NCBI GenBank assembly: GCA_025062045.1
Contig: JANXAF010000002.1
Location: forward strand, 70,765-134,764
DNA: 64,000 nucleotides
Reading direction: 5' to 3'
Source: Thermodesulfobacteriota bacterium
GTDB taxonomy: Bacteria; Desulfobacterota; Syntrophorhabdia; Syntrophorhabdales; JANXAF01
In this document: in pieces, positions 55,954-64,000 of the stretch
How the letters are laid out: each line of letters starts with the position of its first letter
Numbering within the stretch: position 1 is the first letter of the stretch
Program-made: the position numbers and the translations under genes
The notes under the pieces: model-generated
Told to the model about the DNA's origin: nothing
Databases searched by the model: none
Seen by the model: the letters and a program-made list of their open reading frames with translations, nothing else

Positions 55954-56637
55954 GTGCCTTTCGACGAGAAAAGATTTAAGGAGTGGTTAAGCAAACTCGA
56001 TTTGGATCTTTACGGATTTGCTGATATGTCCAATTACGAAGGGGAGCTAGTAAGCATTGAAACCGATCTTAAAAAAAAGCTACCATACGCCATATCTATA
56101 GGATTGAAACTTTCAGATGCCGTCTTGGCTACAGTAAAAGATGGTCCTAACCTTCTATACTACCACCATTATAGACAGATAAATGCTAGACTCGATAGGT
56201 TTGCCACATCCATCGCGAGAAAATTAGAAAAAGAAGGTTATTTAGCTTTACCCTTTCCCGCATCTCAAATTGTCGATTGGAAAAGGCAATTGGGGCATAT
56301 ATCCCATAAACGAGTTGGAGACCTTGCAGGTCTCGGATGGATAGGAAGGAATAACTTACTCGTTAACGAAAAATACGGCTCAAAGGTGAGATACACGACA
56401 ATTCTTACAAACATGCCTTTGTCTTCTGGGCAAAGGATGGGATTCTCATGCGGAGATTGCAGAGCGTGTGTGGAAGTTTGTCCGGCAGGAGCGATAAAGG
56501 AGGACCCAAAGGACTTTGACCATTTGGGATGTTACAGAAAGATAACAGAACTTAAAAACCAACGTAACATAGGCCAGCACATATGCGGAATATGCGTTGA
56601 GGCTTGTGGAGGGAAAAGGGCTAATCGACTCGGATAG
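55954..56637 (+). CDS. Short QueG-like double [4Fe-4S] protein
   Basis: A 227-aa protein from GTG 55954. The middle resembles epoxyqueuosine reductase (LAGLGWIGRNNLLVNEKYGS). It has eight cysteines in ferredoxin-like spacing: CGDCRACVEVC, then a Cys in LGCYRK and CGICVEAC, enough for two [4Fe-4S] clusters. It is much shorter than QueG (about 350-380 aa), lacking the C-terminal HEAT-like domain, so queuosine synthesis is uncertain. The 3' end overlaps the converging hisHF gene by 17 bp. Confidence 0.75.
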   Translation: MPFDEKRFKEWLSKLDLDLYGFADMSNYEGELVSIETDLKKKLPYAISIGLKLSDAVLATVKDGPNLLYYHHYRQINARLDRFATSIARKLEKEGYLALPFPASQIVDWKRQLGHISHKRVGDLAGLGWIGRNNLLVNEKYGSKVRYTTILTNMPLSSGQRMGFSCGDCRACVEVCPAGAIKEDPKDFDHLGCYRKITELKNQRNIGQHICGICVEACGGKRANRLG

Positions 56638-58195
56638 GAAGATACTGATTTAGAAACTCCTTTAGAGCTCTAATCGAGATCTCCCTCCTATGAAAGATCC
56701 CTGCTGCTAGTGCGGCCTGACAGTTGGTCTTCAAAAAGACCTCAAGGAAATGTTCGCTTTTGCCTGCACCACTTGACGCAATCACAGGAATTGAAACTGA
56801 CTGCGAAACTGCCTGTATGAGTTCGATGTCAAAACCCATTTTTGTTCCGTCTCTATCTATAGAATTTAGGAGAATCTCTCCGCATCCTAACTGCTCAACT
56901 ATCTTTGCAAGGGTTATTGCATCTATGTTGGAGCCTTCTCTTCCTCCCTTTGTGGTGCACATAAAATAACAGTACCTTTCACCGTTAGGTCCTGGAATCT
57001 CGGTTTCTATAGTCACGTTTTTCGTGACGTTAGGTGATGTGACGTAAACCCTTTTCGGATCTATTGAAACAACGACAGCTTGGCTTCCATAGACCTTAGA
57101 TATTTCTTCAATAGAGCTTTTGCCGGAAGGACCATTTTTAAGGAAATCCTGGGCGATAACAACAGCATCGGATCCTATAGAGACTTTATCCGCCCCTGAC
57201 CTAAAATAGGCAGATGCCACATCAAGGGCGGAGTAATAATTTCCGTGATCGTCTTTATATCCCTTTATTCCGCCACCTATGGTTAGTGGTATAAAAACGT
57301 TTTTTGAGGTCTCCTTAAGGAGATCCAACATTGGCTGGTCAAATAAAGGGTAGTTCCTAAAACCAGTTATATTTAGAAAGACGATCTCGTCGGCACCCTC
57401 ATCAAAATATTCTTGTGCCATTTTCACAGGATTTCCGAGATTTCTAACCTTCTTTGTCTCTTTGTCCCTTACGTCGTACCTGTCACCCTTTGTCACAACA
57501 AGCCTTCCGTCATCGTCACTTCTCACATCAAGGCAAACAACGATCCTTTTTGAAAGGGTTGTTTTTTCTGGACAAAGAGATGGCATAAAGGGACTTTTAC
57601 GGTTAAGAAAGTTAGATAACATACGCAGTCCGGCCTTTCCGCTCTTTTCGGGATGGAACTGTGTACCCACTATTAAACCTTTCTGGACAGAACTTACAAA
57701 TTCCTCTCCGTAATCTGTCCTTGTGAGCACGATTTCTTCATCCAACGGTTCGACAACGTATGAGTGCACAAAGTAAAACTTCTCCTCACCTTTTAATCCA
57801 TCAAAGATAAAAGATGGCTTCTGGGCCTTAATCCCGTTCCAGCCAATATGGGGCACACTTAAATGAGTTCTAAGCCTTCTTACTTTCCCCTTGAAGAAAC
57901 CTATGCCCCTTTTTCCCGGTGCTTCTTCGCTCTCTTCGAATAAAAGCTGCATACCAAGACATATTCCTAAATACGGCCTTCCAGATTTGAGATACTCGAT
58001 AAGGGGTTCTATCAAGTCTTTCTTCCTTAGGCTTTCTAGTATTTCACCAAAGGCTCCAACCCCTGGAAAAACGATTGTCTCTGCAGAGAGGATATCTTTG
58101 GGAGTTTTAACGAACTTTACCTGGAATCCAAGCTTTAGGATGGCGTTAGTTACACTTCTTACATTACCAGCTCCGTAATCAAGTATCGTAATCAT
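56621..58195 (-). CDS. hisHF: Fused imidazole glycerol phosphate synthase HisH-HisF
   Basis: A 524-aa fusion of both subunits of the step that forms imidazole glycerol phosphate and AICAR. Residues 1 to about 205 are the HisH glutaminase: LDYGAGNVRSV, nucleophile region GICLGMQLLFEES, and TQFHPEKSG. From about 215 it is the HisF barrel: RIVVCLDVRSDDDGRLVVTKG, GGGIKG, YFRSGADKVSIGSDAV, and SIDRDGTKMGFD. The HisF part has the insertions seen in fungal/plant HIS7 (for example DDHGNYYSALDVASAYF and TSPNVTKNVTIE). Supplies the activity missing from hisDGB upstream. Last gene of the minus-strand operon. Confidence 0.93.
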   Translation of the reverse strand: MITILDYGAGNVRSVTNAILKLGFQVKFVKTPKDILSAETIVFPGVGAFGEILESLRKKDLIEPLIEYLKSGRPYLGICLGMQLLFEESEEAPGKRGIGFFKGKVRRLRTHLSVPHIGWNGIKAQKPSFIFDGLKGEEKFYFVHSYVVEPLDEEIVLTRTDYGEEFVSSVQKGLIVGTQFHPEKSGKAGLRMLSNFLNRKSPFMPSLCPEKTTLSKRIVVCLDVRSDDDGRLVVTKGDRYDVRDKETKKVRNLGNPVKMAQEYFDEGADEIVFLNITGFRNYPLFDQPMLDLLKETSKNVFIPLTIGGGIKGYKDDHGNYYSALDVASAYFRSGADKVSIGSDAVVIAQDFLKNGPSGKSSIEEISKVYGSQAVVVSIDPKRVYVTSPNVTKNVTIETEIPGPNGERYCYFMCTTKGGREGSNIDAITLAKIVEQLGCGEILLNSIDRDGTKMGFDIELIQAVSQSVSIPVIASSGAGKSEHFLEVFLKTNCQAALAAGIFHRREISIRALKEFLNQYLPIRVD

Positions 58196-58200
58196 GAGAC

Positions 58201-59733
58201 CTATAGTAAGAAACGTTTGTCGAGCACCCGATACTGGAGGGCCTCCAGTATGTGGTGCTCATCGATCACTTCGTTTTCTTCCATATCAGCGATCGTTCTT
58301 GAGACCTTAAGAATCCTGTGGTAAGCCCGGGGCGATAACCCAAACCTTTCGCAAGCATTTTCCAGTAAGTTTTGAGCCTTCTGAGTAAGTATACAGTATT
58401 TCTTGATGTATCTTGCAGGAATCCTAGAATTGAAGAGAAATTTTTTCCCTTTGTACCTTTCCTCCTGAATTTTACGTGCTACCATCACCTTCTCCCTCAT
58501 CAGCTCTGATGATTCCTCATCTTTGGAAGAGGAAAGCTCAGAGACGCTCACAGGAGGAACCTCAATGTGGATATCAATCCTTTCCAGAAGCGGTCCAGAA
58601 ATCCTTGATCGGTATTTCATTATCATCCGAGGAGTGCAGGTACAGACATGCCTTCTATCACCAAAGTATCCGCAAGGACAGGGATTCATTGCGCAAACCA
58701 GAATAAAGCTTGCAGGGTAGGTCACAGAGTGGGTCACTCTGGAAACTGTAACGAAGCCATCCTCGATTGGTTGTCTTAAAGCCTCAAGGACGTTTCTTTT
58801 GAATTCGGGAAGTTCATCGAGAAACAAAACACCATTATGGGCTAGCGAAACCTCACCAGGCTTAGGTATGTGGCCTCCACCGATAAGCCCGGCGTCCGAT
58901 ATGGTGTGGTGGGGGGCCCTAAAGGGTCTTTCCGTGACAAGACCTTTTTCACTGGGAAGGATTCCAGCAACGCTGTGGATTCTCGTTGTCTCGATAGCCT
59001 CTTCGTACGTAAGCGGAGGCAATATTGTGGGAATCCTTCTTGCAAGCATCGTCTTTCCGGATCCAGGGGGACCGATCATAAGAATGTTATGGGCCCCAGC
59101 GGCTACTATTTGCAAAGCCCTCTTTGCCTGTGAATGGCCTTTTATGTCCGAGAAGTTGACAAGATTATTTGTTAATTTGGCTTCGGAAAAAGGATCCTCG
59201 CTTTTGTGCTCCTTTAGAGTTTTATCTCCCCTGAAAAAATGAACTATGTCCAAGAGATTTTCTCCTGAAAGAACATTAAGCCCCTTAACTATTGCTGCCT
59301 CCTTTGCATTTTCGGAAGGGCAGATTATAGTCTTTATGCCATCATTCTTTGCAAGAAGGGCCATAGAAAGGACCCCTCTTACGCTCTTGATCCGGCCATC
59401 GAGAGATAGTTCACCAGCTATAAGGACTTCAAGAGGTCGTTCCTTTGGTACTACACCTACTGCCGAAAGAATTCCAATTGCTATGGGCAAATCGAAAGAG
59501 GCTCCTTCCTTCTTTAGGTCCGCTGGAGCAAGATTTACGGTGATTCTGTCGTTGGGAAACTCAAACCCGCTATTTTTTATTGCCGCTCTCACCCTCTCTT
59601 TGCTTTCCTTTACGGATGCCTCAGGTAAGCCGACGATGTTGAAAGACGGAAGCCCATAGCTTATGTCGGTTTCAACTTCGACCCTTATGGCGTCTATACC
59701 GAGTATAGCCGAAGTTATAACCTTAGAGATCAT
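58201..59733 (-). CDS. comM: YifB/ComM family Mg-chelatase-like AAA+ ATPase
   Basis: A 510-aa protein from ATG 59733 (start MISKVITSAILGIDA, usual for the family). The N-terminal Lon/S5-like domain (FNIVGLPEASVKESKERVRAAI, NLAPADLKKEGASFDLPIA) is followed by the AAA+ core: Walker A GPPGSGKTML, then RPFRAPHHTISDAGLIGGG, Walker B FLDELPEF and CAMNPCPCGYFGDR. ComM helicases widen DNA branches during natural transformation. A TTG at 59754 with GAGGG 3 nt upstream would add seven residues. It overlaps the manC stop. Confidence 0.9.
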   Translation of the reverse strand: MISKVITSAILGIDAIRVEVETDISYGLPSFNIVGLPEASVKESKERVRAAIKNSGFEFPNDRITVNLAPADLKKEGASFDLPIAIGILSAVGVVPKERPLEVLIAGELSLDGRIKSVRGVLSMALLAKNDGIKTIICPSENAKEAAIVKGLNVLSGENLLDIVHFFRGDKTLKEHKSEDPFSEAKLTNNLVNFSDIKGHSQAKRALQIVAAGAHNILMIGPPGSGKTMLARRIPTILPPLTYEEAIETTRIHSVAGILPSEKGLVTERPFRAPHHTISDAGLIGGGHIPKPGEVSLAHNGVLFLDELPEFKRNVLEALRQPIEDGFVTVSRVTHSVTYPASFILVCAMNPCPCGYFGDRRHVCTCTPRMIMKYRSRISGPLLERIDIHIEVPPVSVSELSSSKDEESSELMREKVMVARKIQEERYKGKKFLFNSRIPARYIKKYCILTQKAQNLLENACERFGLSPRAYHRILKVSRTIADMEENEVIDEHHILEALQYRVLDKRFLL

Positions 59734-60787
59734 CGGAAAGAAAGTACCGAGCAAGTTCCCTCACAAAACCAGCGTATTCATGGGTACAAACCAAAACCCC
59801 GTTCTTTGCTGCAACGACTATCAAACCATCGACTCCCAGAACACCTAGATTTAAATCATCGCTGATTATGATCGAGTTTTTAACGTCCGATACAAAGGCA
59901 TTTCCGATCCTTACGAGAGAGTTCTCATCCTTTTTTAAAATCCTAAAAAGGGAAGCCCAGGTCCCCACGTCGTCCCAGACAAAATCTCCCTTTACCATGA
60001 GCACTTCTGTCGACTTTTCCATAACGCCGTAATCTATGGAAATCCGAGGTAATCTTTTATAACAGGCCGAAAACCTCGCAAAATCGCCATTCTCCTGGTA
60101 AGAAAGAGCCTCTTTTAAACCTTCAAATAATTGAGGGAGACACCTTTCAATCTCACGAAGGATAGCTGATGTTCTCCAAACAAAGATTCCAGAATTCCAA
60201 TAAAAGTCACCAGCCTCAAGATACTCCTTGGCCTTTTCCAGGGAAGGTTTTTCCACAAACCTTTGTACCCTGTAAACAGGTGGCTCAGAGAGTGAAAAAA
60301 CCTCTCCTACCCTTATATAGCCGTAGCCGATCTCTGGTCTTGTTGGACGGATACCGAAAGTTAAAAGAAAATCGGTCTCTTTTGCAATCTCTACTGCCCG
60401 CAAAAGAGCTATTTTGAAAAGGTCTTCAGTCCCTATGTAATGATCGGCTGGAAAGAAGGCTACTACGGGATCACCGAAAAGTTTATTTAGAAAGAAAACC
60501 GAATAAGCGATACATGCGGCTGTGTCTCTTCCCTCAGGTTCCACGATGATAAAATCTGATTTCAAATTCGGATATAATTCTTTAAGCGTGGAAAGATGTT
60601 CTTGAGCCAAGACGAAGAATATCCTATCTTCAGGAAAGACCTTTTTTAACCTCTCGTATGTAAGTTCTATCAGAGAATTTCCATCTATGAGCTTTAGGAA
60701 TGGCTTTGGCGATCTTGGGGTACTAAGCGGCCAGAACCTTTCGCCTTTACCGCCAGCCATTATAACGGCACAGACAGTATCGGTCAT
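59723..60787 (-). CDS. manC: Mannose-1-phosphate guanylyltransferase
   Basis: A 354-aa enzyme making GDP-mannose from mannose-1-phosphate and GTP for cell-surface sugars. The signature AGGKGERFWPLSTPRSPKPF, the AFFPADHYIGT loop, the RFVEKPSLE region and WNSGIFVW are all present. It lacks the C-terminal phosphomannose isomerase domain of bifunctional ManC, so isomerase must come from another gene. Overlaps the sirtuin gene by 4 nt and comM by 11 nt. Confidence 0.9.
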   Translation of the reverse strand: MTDTVCAVIMAGGKGERFWPLSTPRSPKPFLKLIDGNSLIELTYERLKKVFPEDRIFFVLAQEHLSTLKELYPNLKSDFIIVEPEGRDTAACIAYSVFFLNKLFGDPVVAFFPADHYIGTEDLFKIALLRAVEIAKETDFLLTFGIRPTRPEIGYGYIRVGEVFSLSEPPVYRVQRFVEKPSLEKAKEYLEAGDFYWNSGIFVWRTSAILREIERCLPQLFEGLKEALSYQENGDFARFSACYKRLPRISIDYGVMEKSTEVLMVKGDFVWDDVGTWASLFRILKKDENSLVRIGNAFVSDVKNSIIISDDLNLGVLGVDGLIVVAAKNGVLVCTHEYAGFVRELARYFLSDDL

Positions 60788-61521
60788 TTCAGAAATTTAA
60801 TAAGCTCGGGAAGGTAGTAGGATGCACTTCCGGCAAAAAAGAAATCAGTGATTGACCTTGTAAAGGGTGTCCTTTCTATGTTTATTTCTACGATCACAGC
60901 TCCATGAGATTTTGAAATGAAGGGTATCTCAGCAGCAGGGTAAACAACACCGGAAGTTCCGATAACGAACATAACCCTGCACGATCTGGCTTCTTCGTTT
61001 GCCCTGATCATGGCATCGAAAGGTATACTTTCACCAAAAAAAACGACATCCGGTTTTAATGCTCTCTCGCACCTTGCACATCTTGGATAAGGAAAGATGC
61101 TCAAAACGTCCCTTGTAAATTCAGTTTTATACTTGCATGAAGGACAGACAAGCCATCTGTGATTGCCGTGATACTCGATCACATTTTTGTTTCCTGCAAG
61201 GTGATGGAGACCATCCACATTCTGGGTTATGATAGCCCGAAGGTAACCCATCCTTTCTAATTCACTTAGTGCCTCATGGGCTGGAGAAGGTTTGGCATCG
61301 AATATAACCTGCGCCATTTCCCTAAGCATCATCCAGACCTTTTCAGGATGGCGCATAAAGGAACTTATATGTGCGTACTCATCCGGGTCATACCTTTCCC
61401 ATAGTCCTTGGGCTCCTCTAAAAGTAGGAATACCACTTTCCACAGAAATACCGGCACCCGTGAAAGCGACAACATTTGCCCTCTCTTTTATAATCTCAGC
61501 TACCCTCCTTAGGTCCTCCAT
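60784..61521 (-). CDS. cobB: NAD-dependent protein deacylase (sirtuin)
   Basis: A 245-aa Sir2 enzyme that removes acyl groups from lysines using NAD. The NAD-binding GAGISVESGIPTFRG, TQNVDGLHH, catalytic His in EYHGNH, and the zinc ribbon (CPSCKYKTEF, later CARC) are present, followed by LKPDVVFFGE. GTSGVVYPAAEIP is the closing NAD block. Bacterial members often regulate acetyl-CoA synthetase; no such gene is nearby. Confidence 0.93.
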   Translation of the reverse strand: MEDLRRVAEIIKERANVVAFTGAGISVESGIPTFRGAQGLWERYDPDEYAHISSFMRHPEKVWMMLREMAQVIFDAKPSPAHEALSELERMGYLRAIITQNVDGLHHLAGNKNVIEYHGNHRWLVCPSCKYKTEFTRDVLSIFPYPRCARCERALKPDVVFFGESIPFDAMIRANEEARSCRVMFVIGTSGVVYPAAEIPFISKSHGAVIVEINIERTPFTRSITDFFFAGSASYYLPELIKFLK

Positions 61522-61539
61522 CTCTCCTCCAACCGATTC

Positions 61540-62517
61540 TTATGGGACCTTTGAACCCTTAAAAATATCTTTGAATGCTGGAATTATGCCGAACCCATCA
61601 GCCTTCTTCACTGCCCTTTTTATTGCTTCAGCTACAACAAATGCGGCAAGGACACCGACTAAGTTTATGTCTGCTTCAATTTCTCCTGTAGACAATGCGA
61701 ATATCAAATCCCCATCAAATGTTGTATGAGCCGGGCTTATCGTCTTCATTATGCCGCCGTGGGCCATCTGGGCTACCTTCGTTATATCCTTTTTATCGAA
61801 CTTGGCATTCGTCGCAACTACTCCCAAAGTTGTATTGACCATTGCAAACTGTCTTTTTACGTAACCTTCCCGCATACATTTCATCGTATCGGCGAATTCA
61901 TAACTCTTAGAGTCTTTTCGAGCACCGGCTATTATCTTTCCGGTAACGTTGTCTAAAACATCGCCAAAAGCGTTAACGACGCAAAGTGCACCGAGGATAA
62001 GACCGTTGGGCATCACAATACTACTCGTCCCAACCCCGCCCTTCATAGCCCTTTCCATCTCGAAAATTTTGCCGACCGTAGCACCAACACCAACACCTAC
62101 ACTTCCTTCGGAAACCTCATACGAGGAAGACTTGCATGCCTCATAACCCATCTCGGGGGTCGGTTTTGCATAAGCGTCACCGAATGCGAGATCGAATATG
62201 ACAGCCGTAGGAACTATTGGGATCTTTCTTACACCTACGTCAAAACCGATTCCTCTTTCCTCCAGGTATGCCATAACGCCCTGAGCTGCCTCAAGTCCAA
62301 AAGAACTACCACCGCAAAGTAGAATCGCATGGATATGCTCTACTACATGGCTTACACTTAAAGCATCGATCTGTCTCGTACCTGAGGCACTTCCCCTTAT
62401 GTCGATACCGCAAGTAGCACCGTTTTCACAAAGTATGACTGTGCAGCCTGTATAACCTTTAAAGTCCGAAGAGTGTCCGACTTTTATGCCGGGTACATCT
62501 GTGATGGCGTTCCTCAT
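61540..62517 (-). CDS. P1-family (DmpA/BapA-like) aminopeptidase
   Basis: A 325-aa N-terminal-nucleophile hydrolase-fold protein. NAITDVPGIKVGH at the start, GGSSFGLEAAQGVM, IPIVPTAVIFDLAFGD and the putative self-cleavage region GGVGTSSI are family marks; the nucleophile Ser is probably in that last motif (typical members cleave there into two chains). The usual roles are L-aminopeptidase/D-esterase or beta-peptide hydrolysis. The substrate here is unknown. It lies between purE and the sirtuin gene. Confidence 0.85.
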   Translation of the reverse strand: MRNAITDVPGIKVGHSSDFKGYTGCTVILCENGATCGIDIRGSASGTRQIDALSVSHVVEHIHAILLCGGSSFGLEAAQGVMAYLEERGIGFDVGVRKIPIVPTAVIFDLAFGDAYAKPTPEMGYEACKSSSYEVSEGSVGVGVGATVGKIFEMERAMKGGVGTSSIVMPNGLILGALCVVNAFGDVLDNVTGKIIAGARKDSKSYEFADTMKCMREGYVKRQFAMVNTTLGVVATNAKFDKKDITKVAQMAHGGIMKTISPAHTTFDGDLIFALSTGEIEADINLVGVLAAFVVAEAIKRAVKKADGFGIIPAFKDIFKGSKVP

Positions 62518-62524
62518 GTTTTTC

Positions 62525-63004
62525 TCAATTACTTTTTAATTCTTCTTTAAACTTTTTGAGTCTCTCAGCTATCTCTTCGTACTTTATTGAAAGTATTTGG
62601 CAGGCAAGGATAGCCGCATTTTTTGTCGCATCTATACCGACAGTTGCAACAGGAACGCCGCTTGGCATCTGAACTATTGAGAGAAGAGAGTCTAAACCCT
62701 TTATAGCACCGGCGCTCAGAGGAACACCTATAACCGGTAATGTCGTATGGGCTGCAAGAACTCCGGGAAGGTGGGCAGCGAGTCCCGCAGCTGCTATTAT
62801 AACTTCAATACCTTTATCCCTTGCAGTCTTCGCATATTCCACTGTTTTTTCCGGATTCCTGTGAGCTGAAGAGACCTCTGCTACAAATTCCACACCCATT
62901 TCTCTTAAAAAATTGAAAGCTTCTTCAAGTTTTGGAAGATCGTTTTTGCTTCCAACGAGAATAAGAACTTTTGGTTTTTTGTCCATTGCGGCAGTTTCTA
63001 TCAT
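62525..63004 (-). CDS. purE: N5-carboxyaminoimidazole ribonucleotide mutase
   Basis: It moves the carboxyl group of N5-CAIR to form CAIR in purine synthesis (class I PurE). It is 159 aa. The signature VLILVGSKNDLPK, SSAHRNPEKT (catalytic His) and AAGLAAHLPGVLAAHT, then GVPLSAG, are present. Start 63004 is chosen because AAGGAGG lies 7 nt upstream; an internal Met seven residues on has no ribosome site. purK is not adjacent. Confidence 0.94.
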   Translation of the reverse strand: MIETAAMDKKPKVLILVGSKNDLPKLEEAFNFLREMGVEFVAEVSSAHRNPEKTVEYAKTARDKGIEVIIAAAGLAAHLPGVLAAHTTLPVIGVPLSAGAIKGLDSLLSIVQMPSGVPVATVGIDATKNAAILACQILSIKYEEIAERLKKFKEELKSN

Positions 63005-63039
63005 ACACGAACCTCCTTTTTGTTTTCAACAGAAATTTC

Positions 63040-64000
63040 TCACTTTTCCTCTGTAAAGCGGAATATTTCAAGGACCGATACAAAAAGGGCCACAATAAGA
63101 GGACCCATTATGATTCCGAGAAGTCCAAAAAGACTTATTCCGCCAAGGATGCTAAAAAAAACAAGTATAAGAGGCATTTTTACCTTTTCTCTAACGATAA
63201 GGGGCCTCACAACGTTATCAATCATGCTTATCACACCAAAACCGAAGGCAAAAAGGATTATAGCTTTGGCGAGAAGACCCTGGTAGAGAAGAAAAAAAAC
63301 GGTTGGTCCCCACACGCCGAATGTGCCAACGATCGGAACGAAGGAGGCAAAGAATATGGCGAATCCTAAAAGGGAAGCCCTGGGAACATCGAGAAGATGA
63401 AATATAAAACCACCTGCGAGACTTTGCAAAAGGGCGACCACCACACCTCCGTATATGGTAGTAACGATTATGTCCCTTATTTGGCGAAAAAGGATCGATT
63501 TTTGTTCTGGAGCAAAGGGCAAATAGTTGCTCACCCTTTCGATGAAATAGGGGCCATCCTTTAAAAAGAAATAGATAGAGATTAGCATTAACAAAAAATC
63601 CATAAAGAATGAAGGGATACTCTCAACTGTTACCCTGAGTTTCTTAAGGAGACTTTTTACCGCATCGGAAAGTGTGTGGATAAGGATCTCGGTGAACCTC
63701 TCCCGATCGATAGAGAGTTTTTCCATGGCCTTTTCGATTCCTTTCTGAAACCTGGGGTCAGCGACTATTTTGTCTACGAACTCCATCCTCTCCCCTTTTA
63801 TGGCCTTTAAAATCTCGTCAATCTCGCGTGCCACAGAGTATGAAAAATAGGCAATGGGTCCTAAGATCATGAGAAGAATGATGATGACGGTAAGGAACGA
63901 AGATAAAGACCTCCATCTAAGGTACTTATTTAAAAAAGCGTAAAAAGGGTAAAAGACTATGGAAAAAACAATTGCCCATGCAATCGGTGATATGAAGGGC
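63040..64000 (-). CDS. AI-2E family transporter (N-terminus beyond right edge)
   Basis: The frame is open from the right edge to the TGA at 63040, giving 319 residues without a start, so the 5' end lies outside. It begins PFISPIAWAIVFSIVFYPFYAFLNKYL, like the usual N-terminal region of this family, and has several further hydrophobic segments including FAIFFASFVPIVGTFGVWGP, a conserved family block. Such permeases are named for AI-2 export but include ion antiporters, so the substrate is open. It leads into purE (35-nt gap). Confidence 0.85.
   Translation of the reverse strand, partial: PFISPIAWAIVFSIVFYPFYAFLNKYLRWRSLSSFLTVIIILLMILGPIAYFSYSVAREIDEILKAIKGERMEFVDKIVADPRFQKGIEKAMEKLSIDRERFTEILIHTLSDAVKSLLKKLRVTVESIPSFFMDFLLMLISIYFFLKDGPYFIERVSNYLPFAPEQKSILFRQIRDIIVTTIYGGVVVALLQSLAGGFIFHLLDVPRASLLGFAIFFASFVPIVGTFGVWGPTVFFLLYQGLLAKAIILFAFGFGVISMIDNVVRPLIVREKVKMPLILVFFSILGGISLFGLLGIIMGPLIVALFVSVLEIFRFTEEK

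Noticed and set aside
63040-63870. AI-2E transporter starting at the Met at 63870
   Set aside because: The frame continues without a stop to the edge and encodes the usual N-terminal membrane segment, so that Met is internal.

Overview
The window is a gene-dense stretch (about 55 protein genes, two tRNAs, no gap over 300 bp) of a bacterial chromosome of moderate G+C, roughly 40-45% judged by eye. The proteins are rich in Lys, Glu, Ile and Arg, and Arg is mostly AGA/AGG, which suits a thermophile or moderate thermophile. The order gyrB-coaE-rho-rpmE-prfA-prmC-murA-hisD-hisG-hisB, a long GyrB with the proteobacterial-type insertion, and many two-component and radical SAM genes suggest a Desulfobacterota (former Deltaproteobacteria)-like Gram-negative. 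This is inference; no 16S rRNA lies in the window.

Layout. 1-5.9 kb: a membrane histidine kinase cut by the left edge, glgC, then a minus-strand set (DUF1015 protein, TrmN6-like methyltransferase, polyprenyl synthase). 5.98-23.3 kb: a plus-strand information-processing block: uvrB, uvrC without its HhH end, a Clp1/Grc3-like kinase, dnaA, dnaN, gyrB (no recF), coaE, rho, rpmE, prfA, prmC, murA, hisD, hisG, hisB, ending against a minus-strand tRNA-Leu(UAG). 23.4-32.4 kb: ABC-2 transporter, threonine synthase, a Zn/Mn-type ABC importer, a YeiH-type transporter with the one clear intrinsic terminator, then HAD, zinc-ribbon and a class I aminotransferase-like protein lacking the expected lysine. 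32.3-38.2 kb (minus): a 550-aa Rossmann protein, a DUF3108 protein, a stand-alone LigD phosphoesterase domain, and a secreted PDZ-TPR plus coiled-coil pair. 38.3-42.9 kb (minus): galT-like, glgA, histidine kinase, response regulator and tRNA-Ala(CGC), whose 5' end supplies the regulator's stop codon. 43.0-45.1 kb: rhomboid protease and a B12-type radical SAM gene that begins inside a perfect parS site. 45.0-52.95 kb (minus): hsp20, a compact UvrD, addA and addB. 53-56.6 kb: radical SAM, lipoprotein, release-factor-like protein, endonuclease V, an unknown and a short QueG-like protein. 56.6-64 kb (minus): AI-2E family permease (cut by the right edge), purE, P1 peptidase, sirtuin, manC, comM and a fused hisHF.

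How it fits together. dnaA/dnaN/gyrB plus a perfect parS about 32 kb away suggest an origin-proximal region. Histidine synthesis is split between hisDGB and a eukaryote-like HisH-HisF fusion. glgC and glgA point to ADP-glucose-based glycogen. DNA repair is strongly represented (UvrB, UvrC, LigD-PE, AddAB, UvrD, EndoV).

Two window-wide patterns stand out. Convergent neighbours overlap or nearly abut, with almost no intrinsic terminators. At many operon starts the -10 box lies only 6-10 nt before the start codon, which points to leaderless mRNAs.
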